A stretch of DNA of 64,000 nt from Symsagittifera roscoffensis (lineage: Eukaryota > Xenacoelomorpha > Acoela > Convolutidae), in the NCBI RefSeq assembly GCF_963678635.1, contig NC_087069.1:36061959-36125958 (forward strand), read 5' to 3'. Made by a program: the position numbers and the translations under genes. The notes beneath the pieces were generated by a model, which made no database searches, had not been told where the DNA came from, and saw nothing but the letters and a program-made list of their open reading frames with translations. Shown one piece after another: positions 22,232-31,225 of the stretch (positions within the stretch are counted from its first letter, which is position 1; each line of letters opens with the position of its first letter).

Positions 22232-22444
22232 TGTTGAAGTACGTAAATGTATACTGTCGTAAAAAAGGTTAGTTTGTTAAGTTTAATTGTAGGCAACTGT
22301 TAGGCATCAAATCGAAATCTTACTGCACTGTTCTAATTCAGATCACATCGGACATTAGGGATCGCAGGGTAACGACAGCAAGTCTCCAGACAGAAGCAAC
22401 AAATTGATAGCACTTACATAAACTCAAAACTGGTCCCTATCTTA
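22232..22444 (-). repeat. Gypsy 5' LTR (213 bp)
   Basis: Matches 17739-17998, lacking its 47-bp internal duplication. The outer end reads CTATCTTA, where the other copy reads CTATCTCA, so the terminal CA has mutated. CTAC follows at 22445-22448. Confidence 0.9.
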
Positions 22445-22950
22445 CTACAGTAAATTTGGAGTTTTTCAAGCAGTCATCTTTAACACCTGTGTTCTTTTTT
22501 TTCAGAATCTCCCCGACGGTGCAGAAAAATTTAGTCAAAAAGGTTCGCTATAGTGTTTTGAGGTAGTTCAATTTGGTCAAACTGGAAACTTTTTCAGCCT
22601 CTATCTCGGGAAAATTTTAGGTCCACCCCTGAATATAATCATATGTTAAGTAAATTCGCAAAATTAAGATTTTAAGATTTTTTAAATTTTTTTATTTCAA
22701 GCTGTAACATCCGAAGGTATCAATAAAACCTTTTTTTACTAGGTTTAAACCAGTCAATTCTGAAAAAAAAAATTATCGAAAACACAATTGGAATAATCCA
22801 AAATATATTTAGATCCAAAAAATCTTTAAAACTAACAAGAAAAATTAGTGATTATCTGGATCAGACTTGAACATAAAAACAAATCGATCATGTTTACATC
22901 AATTAAGAGAAAAAACTGTGCAGGTAAAGCAGAAAAAAAAATGTATTTTC

Positions 22951-23053
22951 CTTCTTCTCGCACTCTGTTTTCAATAGTCCTTATTTCGAATTCGCTGAAT
23001 TTCAGATCCAAATACTGCAGTAAAGGAGCTTCTATGTAATTTTGGGAAGTCAT
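22951..23053 (-). CDS. Gene B exon 1: N-terminal 34 codons
   Basis: ATG at 23053 opens 103 nt: MTSQNYIEAPLLQYLDLKFS, then EFEIRTIENRVREE, ending on one base of a split Gly codon. Length and register are identical to gene A exon 1. Shared residues include M-T, Y, L-Q-x-L-D-L, E-F-x-I, I and a final acidic or basic run before Gly. Without splicing the frame continues through a poly-Phe run, which looks non-coding. Confidence 0.6.
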
Positions 23054-23436
23054 TCTTTTCGTTTAATGTTTACCAACAGTTTATCAATCTTTAAGAGATT
23101 TATGATTAATGTAATAACTCGTAAAGTAATAACGCATACACACTCAAAATTAAAACGCGCTGTAAAATATAAACATTTAGTTTGATCAAAACGTTTTTAC
23201 AGATTGAAACTAAAGTTTTATCTGACGTCAATTATTAACATCAAGATATTCAAAAATAGGTAATTAGCATATGGCCACATAGTGAGTCATTTCTGATGTA
23301 GTAATTAAAATGACAGAATATAAGAGTCACAAATGACAAAAGATTCAAATGGTAATTAATTAATAAATGAAAGCACATGTCTTGAGACGCACAATTGACG
23401 AACAAAGCTCAAGACAAAATATAAGAAGACTGCTCG
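23054..23436. other. Upstream of gene B; no gene seen
   Basis: AT-rich DNA with no exon. A copy of the word AAGACTGCTCGTA near 23427 resembles one end of repeat family R1. Confidence 0.4.
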
Positions 23437-23700
23437 TACCCGAGTTTGAGGTGCTACGTTTATGTTTCGACTTTTTCAACCAAATTTTGGTATGTTTCGG
23501 TTTTTTCGACCAATTTTTGGTATTTTGGTAAAAAAGTGTCCGACTTTGCTTGACCCAGTTCAGATATGTTTCGAGTTCTTCGAACAAAAATGGGTATGTT
23601 TTTGCTATCTAAATTCTATTGACAAAAAAGTGCAAACTTATTCAATCGAACTCAGACATGTTTCAACCGGTGTGACTTAAAATTGAGTGAGTTTTGCTTA
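23437..23700. repeat. TTTCGAC/TTTTCGACC degenerate array
   Basis: Variants of TATGTTTCGACTTTTTC and AATTTTGGTATGTTTCGG repeat at about 45-60 bp. It opens with GAGTTTGAGGTGCTACG, like the start of the 2830-3420 block. Confidence 0.6.
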
Positions 23701-23754
23701 TATCAATTGAAAAAAAAAAACGTTTCCGAGTTCACTGGTTGTACGTATGTATGT

Positions 23755-24020
23755 AGGCATGTATGCAGTAGTGAATTTGGTGGTGGGTTGGGGGGTCTGG
23801 GGCTGGATACCCGTTCTTCAGGCATTTGACCCCGGTCGACCCTTCACTAACATTTTAAGATATCAATTTCTCGCTTACCGCCCCAATAATTTTTCCTGTA
23901 TAAACTTAATTTGAAAAATTTGGTCAAAATAGGGTCCAAATAGCGATTTGGGAGATGTCGGAGAATCAATTGGTCGACATAAGAAAAATAAGAAAAATAT
24001 GGTCGACCTTTAAAAAATTC
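23755..24020 (-). mobile_element. hAT-like dispersed family, reverse copy
   Basis: The right end is the complement of CAGGCGGATCTAGAA. Inner words GGTCAAAATAGGGTC and ATTGGTCGACAT match the complement of 58308-58480. No ORF. Confidence 0.6.
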
Positions 24021-24035
24021 TAGATCCGCCTGCAT

Positions 24036-24375
24036 TCTGACCGCACTATAAGGTTCTATGGAGTAGTGTCTGCTTTCAATAAAATAAAAAAAATTGAACT
24101 AAAACCATCCAATTACCACCCACTTTTTAAAATTTCAAAGTATATCGCAAATATATTGCGCGTCATATATCTCAAATTGGTCCATTTGTCAATAATTAAA
24201 CCCCCATTATTTTACAAAAAAAATTAAATCACTGATGAAATATCTTTATGAAAAAAGCTCAGGATTGACAACAAGAACTAAAACATTCCGTCAAAAATGG
24301 CTAGTTAAAAAGTCGAAATTTGTCTGGAGAAAAACCATCAAAACAGATATATCCTGCCACTTACTTCGAAGCCAA
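24036..24375 (+). repeat. Repeat family R1, truncated copy
   Basis: Begins inside the left end (TAAGGTTCTATGGAGTAG) and passes AAAAATGGCTAGTTAAAAAG and GTCGAAATTTGTCTGGAG to an inner end with ACTTACTTCGAAG. See 52862-53402 for a full unit. Confidence 0.65.
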
Positions 24376-24800
24376 AACAACAGTACTGATCATATAAGGG
24401 CAAAGCCCCGAGTTCAGACGACTATTTATCATCTATGATAAATTAATAGTGTTCGTTTTTTTAAAACATGAAACTTTCAAAAAGAAAACAATTGTTTTTA
24501 AGTTAGCGGTTTTTGAAAATCGTCCAATACGCGTCATTTAAAGTAGAAAATGATATATTTTGCTTATAGTGAAAGACTAATTGTATAACATGTTAGAGTT
24601 TTGTGCCTCAATTTGTTTCGGAACGATATTTAAGAGGGATTAAATCTCGCGCGTTAATAGAACGAAATATATATTGAGCGTTAATTGTCCTTAATTGGCC
24701 ATATTGGCAATCTTCAAGCCCCATAACTTCACAAAAAATGATCACATTTTTTTAAAATATGAGCTCAGGACAAAATAAACGTCGAATGATGCGCAGAAGT
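24376..24800 (+). repeat. Repeat family R1, partial copy in tandem
   Basis: Starts directly after the previous copy with a worn outer end (CTGATCATATAAGGGCAAAG). Contains CGCGTTAATAG, GCGTTAATTGTCC and CCATATTGGCAATCTTCAAG and stops near 24800. Confidence 0.55.
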
Positions 24801-25055
24801 TGTGGTTACATTGCTTGTTAGAAAATCGATTTGTGGGTCGACAGGGGGTCGAATCTTTGCGGGAAGGGTGTCGTCCGTAACACCCCCCTCCCCTAAATCT
24901 GCTGGTTCTTGTATTCGTTATTCACTTTTTCTATGGAACTTGCTGTTTTACAAGAGAAGCCGGTGGCTGTATAAGCAGAGCATTATGCGCCTTTCATAAC
25001 ATTCATAGGAATGAGATTTGTAACCAAAAAACTTTCTAATATAACAACTTTTTGT
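24801..25055. other. No gene seen
   Basis: A short GC-richer stretch near 24820-24900 (GGGTCGACAGGGGGTCGAAT) resembles hAT-like family ends but is too short to assign. Confidence 0.35.
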
Positions 25056-25605
25056 TCCGACTTTCGATACGAAAGTAACGGAATATTTGTGCTCGGGGTG
25101 GGTTTTTTTTTCTTCAGACAAATTTCGACTTTTTAACTAGCCATTTTTGACGGAATTTTTTCATATCATTCAAAAAGTATTGTTATCTTGAGCTTAAATT
25201 TGAAAAGATATTTCACCTGTGATCATTTTTCGTAAAGTTATGAGGGTTTAAAGATTGCCATTTTGGCCATTTTGACCGATTTGGGACAATTAACGCGCAA
25301 TATAATTCGCGCAATTAACACGTAAGCGAGATTTAATCCGTCTTATAAACGGTTCCAAATTGGTTTGAGGAAGCTTATTTGTCATAATTGATTTGTTACA
25401 AGGAACAAAATCTATCTTTTTGTACTTTATTTGGCGTGTGGGGGGATGATTTTCATTTAAAAAAATTCAAATTTTAGAAAAAAAATTTTGCATTTTAATT
25501 TATTTCATTAAAATTTTTCTTATGTATTAATGCTGCTCAATAAACCTTAAAAGGCAGTCGGAACATTCAGGGCTTCGCCTTGATACGAGCAGTCTTGTTT
25601 TCTTT
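25056..25605 (-). repeat. Repeat family R1, full unit
   Basis: Runs from TTGTTCCGACTTTCGATACG to GATACGAGCAGTCTTGTT, about 545 bp. Both ends contain a hairpin: ACTTTCGATACGAAAGT and TCAGGGCTTCGCCTTGA. Matches 52862-53402 along its length. Confidence 0.75.
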
Positions 25606-26002
25606 TCATCTCTATTGCTTTTTCATCATTTCAATTGGGTTGACTGTAGGTTCGTATGCTAAATGGTAGTCCCCAGTCATCATTTTTTTCCATGAAAAAT
25701 AAGAAAACTTTTTGAGAATCTGAAATTGATCAAAACTAAATCTCTTTTTCTTGAGATGTAAAGCCCAATGACAAGGCTTCTGTGAAAAAAAAAACTTAGA
25801 GAATGAAAAAAATGGATTAATTACAGGAAAAACTTCTTTGAACACAAAAAAAATTAAAATAAGCTTTCAAAAATGTTTGTACAATTCTGTGATTTTGTTT
25901 GGAAAAAAACCGGTACATCCCAATTTCCGGCAAAAACTAACATCAAAATTATTTACTTCGTTCTATTAAAAATTTCATTTTCATGTTATGTTTTTGATGT
26001 TT

Positions 26003-26046
26003 CTAGTTGCGTTTCTTTTGTCCAGCATGAATAATTCTTAGAGCAC
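26003..26046 (-). CDS. Terminal mini-exon of duplicated gene, copy 1
   Basis: TGTTTGCAG acceptor, then 44 nt: one split Gly codon, ALRIIHAGQKKRN and a TAG stop. The phase fits the exon at 26289-26406. Basic C-terminus. Family not recognised. Confidence 0.5.
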
Positions 26047-26288
26047 CTGCAAACATTATTAAAGAAATTTATTACAATTAACTTATTGAAAAACCTCAAC
26101 CTTTGAAAAAACATTCGAAAAAACGTTCTTAAAGATGAGAAAACGTCAACGTCGATCACTCGATTGAAACATGAAAATAACACAAATGCAATTGATTTAT
26201 CGATTTTAATTAACCATAACTTGAGCGAAAACAGATGGAATTATAATTGAAAATAATTGAATGAAAGGTTCTACAATTGGTAACTTAC

Positions 26289-26406
26289 CGATAAAAATGT
26301 TTTCGTGCATTTCGTTTATTAGAGCAGTGCAAACAATAGGGCAAAAGGAAGCGTCCAACAAATATTCTGACAACAAACGCAGTTGCATGAGAACCTGTTT
26401 GATTGC
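26289..26406 (-). CDS. Penultimate exon of duplicated gene, copy 1
   Basis: TTTTTAG acceptor and GTAAGT donor flank 118 nt, open in one frame: AIKQVLMQLRLLSEYLLDAS, then FCPIVCTALINEMHENIFI. It looks like an amphipathic helical segment with two cysteines. The one-base overhang joins in frame to 26003-26046. The upstream exon is not identified, so only the C-terminal 50-odd residues are visible. Confidence 0.55.
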
Positions 26407-26692
26407 CTAAAAATGTGAAATCAGTTTGAACGACCGGTTCCCCACACGCAAATAAAACTTTAATTTCATAACACCAATAGTTAGTGAGAGAATGAAAAAA
26501 ATGGATTAATTACAGGAAAAACTTCTTTGAACACAAAAAAAATTAAAATAAGCTTTCAAAAATGTTTGTACAATTCTGTGATTTTGTTTGGAAAAAAAAC
26601 CGGTACATCCCAATTTCCGGCAAAAACTAACATCAAAATTATTTACTTCGTTCTATTAAAAATTTCATTTTCATGTTATGTTTTTGATGTTT

Positions 26693-26736
26693 CTAGTTGC
26701 GTTTCTTTTGTCCAGCATGAATAATTCTTAGAGCAC
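26693..26736 (-). CDS. Terminal mini-exon of duplicated gene, copy 2
   Basis: Same 44 nt as 26003-26046, with intact acceptor and stop. Confidence 0.5.
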
Positions 26737-26978
26737 CTGCAAACATTATTAAAGAAATTGATTACAATTAACTTATTGAAAAACCTCAACCTTTGAAAAA
26801 ACATTCGAAAAAACGTTCTTAAAGATGAGAAAACGTCAACGTCGATCACTCGATTGAAACATGAAAATAACACAAATGCAATTGATTTATCGATTTTAAT
26901 TAACCATAACTTGAGCGAAAACAGATGGAATTATAATTGAAAATAATTGAATGAAAGGTTCTACAATTGGTAACTTAC

Positions 26979-27096
26979 CGATAAAAATGTTTTCGTGCAT
27001 TTCGTTTATTAGAGCAGTGCAAACAATAGGGCAAAAGGAAGCGTCCAACAAATATTCTGACAACAAACGCAGTTGCATGAGAACCTGTTTGATTGC
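26979..27096 (-). CDS. Penultimate exon of duplicated gene, copy 2
   Basis: Same 118 nt as 26289-26406, with intact acceptor and donor. With the stop kept in copy 2, a transcript entering from upstream would end here and copy 1 would be a spare 3' end. A collapsed or duplicated haplotype in the assembly is an alternative. Confidence 0.5.
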
Positions 27097-27469
27097 CTAA
27101 AAATGTGAAATCAGTTTGAACGACCGGTTCCCCACAAGCAAATAAAACTTTAATTTCATAACATCAATAGTTAGTGAGAATGAAAAAAATTAGAAATATT
27201 TTTTGATAACAAGACGAGCTGCAGAGGAGCGGCCATAAGTCCATAAAAAATTTTCCAAAAGACAGAAAAAACTTTCCCAAAACAAACTTGATAGTTGATG
27301 GAAAAGACAATGGGCAAAAAGTTTAGAAAAAAAACAGATTTCAATGACAAACATGTTTGATGAATATCCGGATTTAACACACGAAGTCAACTCGATCATC
27401 TAGAAAAATTTTAAGATGATTTCTAAATTTTGACCAAAGGGTCAGATTTTGGATGAACGAGACGTTATC

Positions 27470-27700
27470 TACAACAAGAGTTTGGCGCGCAGCTATCAAT
27501 CACTTGCACGTCATCAACAACATCGGACGAACCATTCTCCTGATCCCGACTTTCTGTCCATAAATTTGTTTACTCACCATCATCAATATCGAAAAACTCG
27601 AAGGTCTTATCACAGAGCACGCCAAGTGACCGTCTAGTTTGGCATCAGTCTCTCGTTTATTTTCTGTCACGCTAAATATGTTTCCAACCAAGACAGGAAC
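27470..27700 (-). pseudogene. Coding-like remnant, unknown
   Basis: GC-richer. One frame gives VTENKRETDAKLDGHLACS. A shift leads to LCDKTFEFFDIDDGE, a TAA, and the same frame then runs on to DQENGSSDVVDDVQVIDSCA and a stop. The single TAA lies in a 24-nt segment with GTGAGT at one end and CAG at the other. So this is either a broken gene or an exceptionally short intron; the former is more likely. Confidence 0.35.
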
Positions 27701-27817
27701 AGAAAAGGGAAACGGCGATACAGACTATAGTACGTAGGCTGCAAGCTCACCGACAAAAAAATGAAAAAATCATTTCTATGATCAGTATGCTCAGAAGGAC
27801 AAAGTTCTTGGCACCAT

Positions 27818-27961
27818 GTGAACAATCTGCCCCCTAAATCAAAATATGGAGATCTTCAATCGGTTAAAATAAACAATTTTCAGCGAATCAGATTTGAGCA
27901 TAGTACATGAAGGCCTTACTGCTTAAATTGGCCATTTAACTTTAGGAAAAATATTGTTCAC
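27818..27961. mobile_element. Short element with GTGAACAAT ends
   Basis: GTGAACAAT at 27818 and ATTGTTCAC at 27953-27961 form inverted ends. The inner word TCAGATTTGAGCATAGTACA is shared with about 47503-47525, where another ATTGTTCAC end lies before the gap. Confidence 0.6.
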
Positions 27962-28033
27962 TTAGTCTCTTCAGGGATGAGATTGTCTACAGGGATTGGT
28001 TCTTGAAGTAGCAAACAGGAATTCAACGAAGGC

Positions 28034-28915
28034 ATGACAAACAAAAACCAAATGGTATCAAATATCGAACCACAACACGAATCGGACCCTAAGATACCCA
28101 GTTGGCTCAAGAACAACTATAACGGATTATGCACAAGATTCGGGAGATCGAAACACCATGTGTTGAAAAATTGTAGAAAAACTTCAAAGCAATACAACAT
28201 AAGGGCAGGCGAATACCCATACAATTACCAATTGCAGAAAAGAGTTCAACAGGAAATCAAACAACTGATCGAACATGAGCCAGTGAAGAAACTCAAAAAT
28301 TGCAGTGACAGACAATTTCTCAGCCATATTATGATCGCAGTTTAAAAAAGAAGAGTCAATCAAGCTGGCTCTGGAATCCGAACAGATCAACGGGTACATA
28401 CATAAACCCAAATACCAGATATCAAACATCGAACTCCTGCTTGATAACGCAGCCGAAACGGTAAATTATCTAAATTAAGTGGATATGTATTTTTCCACGC
28501 TCGATCTGGGTTATGTCTATGCACAATTACCATTGGATCCTAAAACCAAAAAGCAGTGCAAATTCAGCTTGGTTGGGGGAAACAAAACAGGTACCTATCA
28601 GTTTCAGACAAATTTTTTTGCGGTTTGGCAGACATGCGAACCGAACTTCAGAAGGCAATCGATCTTACACTAGCAAACCACAAGAACACATTTGCTTTCC
28701 TAGATAACATTCTAATTGTTACTAAATGAAAAAATTGGATCACCAAGCGGTACTCAAATCCGTATTGAATAAAATAGATTTGGAAAATTTGGCAATTTCA
28801 ACACCCAAATGCAACAACGACTGCAAGCAATTTTAATGGTTTGGGTTAACCATTAACACATAAAAGACGATACCCCTAATGAAAATAACAGAGGCAATCG
28901 ACCTACTTTAATACT
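28034..28915 (+). pseudogene. Ty3/gypsy reverse transcriptase remnant
   Basis: Plus-strand blocks: YPYNYQLQKRVQQEIKQLIE (near 28215), FSTLDLGYVYAQLPLDPKTK (near 28493-28552), GTYQFQTNFF, QKAIDLTLANHKNTFAFLDN (near 28650-28705, the FxDD box with the second Asp as Asn), then STPKCNNDCKQF (near 28800). Several stops and shifts. It is a different copy from the minus-strand gypsy at 17739-22444 and has no LTRs that I can find. Confidence 0.85.
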
Positions 28916-29850
28916 ATACAAAAACGAAAAAAAAGGAAAAATTTAAAACACACCCGACACAAAGTTACTCCCCATGTTTGAATTGATCTGAAAAATAAAC
29001 GGGTGAAATTATCATATTAATCATCAAAAAATTTTATCAAGTTTTTTAAAAGCAAAAAATTATTAAATTTCGAAAGTTTTTTTTTTCATTTTTTTTGGGT
29101 TTTTTTCTGAAAATAATTAAAATTTTAGCTGTTAAATCTACAGAGCAATGGCGACCATACATCAATCGAACGATCTTAGAAAACTTACGATGGTTTAAAA
29201 TCATCAAAACAGGCCAATGATTACTCAAATCCGTATTGGAAAAAATAGATTTGGAAAATTTGGCCATTTCATCACCCAAATGCAACAACGACTGCAAGCA
29301 ATTTTAATGGTTTGGGTTCAGCTTTAACACATAAAAGACGATACCCCTAATGAAGAAAACAGAGGCAATCGACCTACTTTAATACTATACAAAAAAGAAA
29401 AAAAAGGAAAAATTCAAAACACACCCGAATACAAAGTTACTCCCCATGTTTTAATTGATCTGAAAAATAAACGGGTGAAATTATTATATTGATCATCAAA
29501 AACGTTTATCAAGTTCTTTAAAAGCAAAAAATTATTAAATTTCGAAAGGTTTTTTTTTTCAATTTTATTTTGGGTTTTTCCTGAAAATAATTAAAATTTA
29601 AGCTGTTAAATCTACGGAGTTTTTTGAGTTATAATGCTAACTTTCGGCAGAAATCTAACATCTTTGCTTGCGATTTTGCAGGGGTATTATTAAGCTAAGA
29701 AATAATAGGAGAAAAAGGAGACTGTTAAAAAAATGAACGAGCTAATTCCGTCGGGCAATGGCGACAATACATCAATCGAACGATCTTAGAAAACTTACGC
29801 TGGTTTAAAAATCATCAAAACAGGCCAATGATTTCTTCATCATCTAGGCC
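28751..29850 (+). repeat. Tandem duplication inside the gypsy remnant
   Basis: TACTCAAATCCGTATTG starts copies at 28751 and 29222. Copy 2 carries about 130 bp (around 29620-29752) that copy 1 lacks, between TGTTAAATCTAC and GCAATGGCGAC. The rest is nearly identical, including the ACACACCCGA word also found near 55695. Confidence 0.85.
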
Positions 29851-30741
29851 AAAACAAGAAGAAGCTCCAAAGAACTCAAGGAAAGGTCAGTGAAGCCAAA
29901 AAGTTCCGAGTATGGGATTTCTTGCCGATGTTGAGGGGCATGGCGAGACTCTAATGGGATCTGTCAGGTCGCGGACCCAACAAGTCACAACCAGTTTTAA
30001 CTGAAATTAAACTTTGTCTAATAGCAGCTTTTTTTCAATTATGAATCAAAGATCCATTATTTTTTTTCAAAATACACAACAGCACCGAATTAATGAACAG
30101 GTGGTTAATAGTACACCAGAATATAAAACATAATTGAAATCTAACGTTTTTTGTCCCCTAATAACAGCTAAATAAAATATAGTTTTTCAACCGAATAAAA
30201 ACCGAGGACAAAAAAAAACGTTGAATGAACTGGCAACAACTAAATGCAAGCAGTAGGTACATTCTGAACATCAAAAGTATCTAAATAAAATTCTATATCT
30301 ACAAAATGTATTTCGTTTCTTTTTTTTTCGTCACAATTTTCATCATTTGTTCAAGTGTTCTATCAATTTATAAGGTTTTGTTTGGCATTTTGGTAATTTT
30401 TTTCAAAAGTATTTTTCAGTACAAGATACTTTAATTGAAATTTATGGAGTGGAGAGTGGCCTTTAAAACTTTCAGTTATCAAAAAAGTTGTGTTTAAATT
30501 GATCAAGTCACATGTTTGACCACTTTCGAAATTCACACCAGTTTCTGTTTCGAGAAAAAGATAGCGCTAGAAAATATCAGAAAATCAGAGTTTGTTTGTA
30601 ACAATTGCATGTTGGGAATTTCTGGTTCCGCTTCACGCCAACTGTGTTCAAAATTATCAACAAATTTTCGTAAACTCAGTTTCTTTAAATTAGTTTCTAT
30701 TGCACATCATTCAAGAAAAACAGCACTGTTTTGGTTTTAGG
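29851..30741. other. No intact gene
   Basis: The first 150 bp are GC-richer and may belong to the gypsy remnant. The remainder is AT-rich with one open frame (30516-30740) of no recognisable type. Confidence 0.4.
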
Positions 30742-30880
30742 TTTCTAGAATTTCCTGGCCCATTCTACTGGATAAATCGATTGTTCTCGGGTGGTATGAA
30801 AAGCTCTCCGCTTTCTTGAATTTTCTATTTTATATGGAATCTTCTCGAACGTTGTGGCGCAATCTAGAATGTTCTAGAAC
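30742..30880. promoter_or_regulatory. Cluster of heat-shock-element-like sites
   Basis: Three perfect three-unit sites of the nGAAnnTTCnnGAA type lie within 70 bp: TTCTTGAATTTTC (30813-30825), GAATCTTCTCGAA (30837-30849) and GAATGTTCTAGAA (30867-30879). A near-perfect TTCTAGAATTTCC is at 30743-30755. They sit directly downstream of the synaptotagmin stop codon. Whether they regulate anything is unknown. Confidence 0.4.
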
Positions 30881-30881
30881 G

Positions 30882-31076
30882 CTACTTGTCACTCATGCTG
30901 TCAGTCAGCTCCTGCAATGTGTGCCACTGTGCGATGGGTCTTCGCGGAGATGCTAGCATGTCACTCCAGTGTCTCAATTCGGCCCCCACTCCATTGCAAC
31001 CCAACACTATCCCCCCTATCTCCTCGTTGCTCCCCATCCTGTCGTAGTCCAAAACAATCACATGCAGTTCGACTCT
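30882..31076 (-). CDS. syt1: Synaptotagmin-1-like, last exon (C2B C-terminal half)
   Basis: GTTTTAG acceptor, 64 codons and a TAG stop at 30882-30884. Reads [16 protein letters not shown], with the third and fourth C2B calcium Asp residues (DYD) and Glu in place of the fifth, as recalled for insect Syt1. Then comes the diagnostic [20 protein letters not shown] followed by HTL, ending with a short acidic/serine tail. The phase-0 start fits the exon at 32130-32263. Confidence 0.95.
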   Translation of the reverse strand, partial: RVELHVIVLDYDRMGSNEEIGGIVLGCNGVGAELRHWSDMLASPRRPIAQWHTLQELTDSMSDK

Positions 31077-31225
31077 CTAAAACGTCATCTGAGTTTGAGA
31101 TTTTTCAGATCAGAATTTGAGACATCATAATTTCAGATTTTTCAGTTTGTATACAATAAACTTCGGATTATTTTAAGTAAATTTCCTGTGAAAACTTTTT
31201 TTTAATTTTAAAACATCTGCATCAG

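Larger units (their letters stand above)
17739..22444 (-). mobile_element. Ty3/gypsy LTR retrotransposon, internally deleted and frameshifted
   Basis: Two LTRs (22232-22444 as 5', 17739-17998 as 3') flank remnants in the order gag, zinc knuckle, end of RT, RNase H, linker, integrase and tail, all on the minus strand. The 4-bp duplication CTAC frames it. Protease and most of the RT palm are missing between the zinc knuckle (about 21300) and the RT connection region (about 21200). Many single-base shifts remain. The LTRs differ at about a dozen positions by eye, and the half next to TGTTGAAG is identical. A primer-binding site is not clear next to the 5' LTR. Confidence 0.92.
17588..22631. mobile_element. 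Short hAT-like element split by a gypsy insertion
   Basis: The ends are CAGGGGCGGATTTGAG at 17588 and the complement of CAGGGGTGGACCTAAAA at 22631. CAGGGGCGG-type ends are typical of many hAT elements. The outside 8-mers ATTATGAT (17580-17587) and AATATAAT (22632-22639) match 6 of 8, as expected of an old hAT target duplication. Without the gypsy element it is only about 330 bp, with no ORF, so it is a MITE. Confidence 0.7.
17516..22950 (-). other. Gene B intron, GA-AG type (inferred), filled with nested transposons
   Basis: The intron runs from G|GAAAAT at 22950 to TTTAAG at 17516. It is 5,435 bp, against 283 bp in gene A. Most of the difference is the hAT-like element with the gypsy insertion (17588-22631). 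Confidence 0.45.
25801..27177. repeat. 689-bp tandem duplication
   Basis: 25801-26489 and 26490-27177 are almost identical (a handful of differences, including one A in a homopolymer). A scrap of a third copy (GAATGAAAAAAAT) follows at 27178. Each copy holds two minus-strand exons of an unknown gene. Confidence 0.95.

Noticed and set aside
17735-22448. Gypsy primer-binding site and polypurine tract
   Set aside because: The sequence inside the 5' LTR does not begin with TGG, and no clean purine run precedes the 3' LTR, so I do not annotate them.
27190-27399. Minus-strand 69-codon frame next to the tandem duplication as the upstream exon
   Set aside because: Phe-rich, and no usable donor in the phase required by the exon at 27096.
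30917-31120. Plus-strand ORF of 67 codons
   Set aside because: Shadow of the synaptotagmin last exon on the minus strand.
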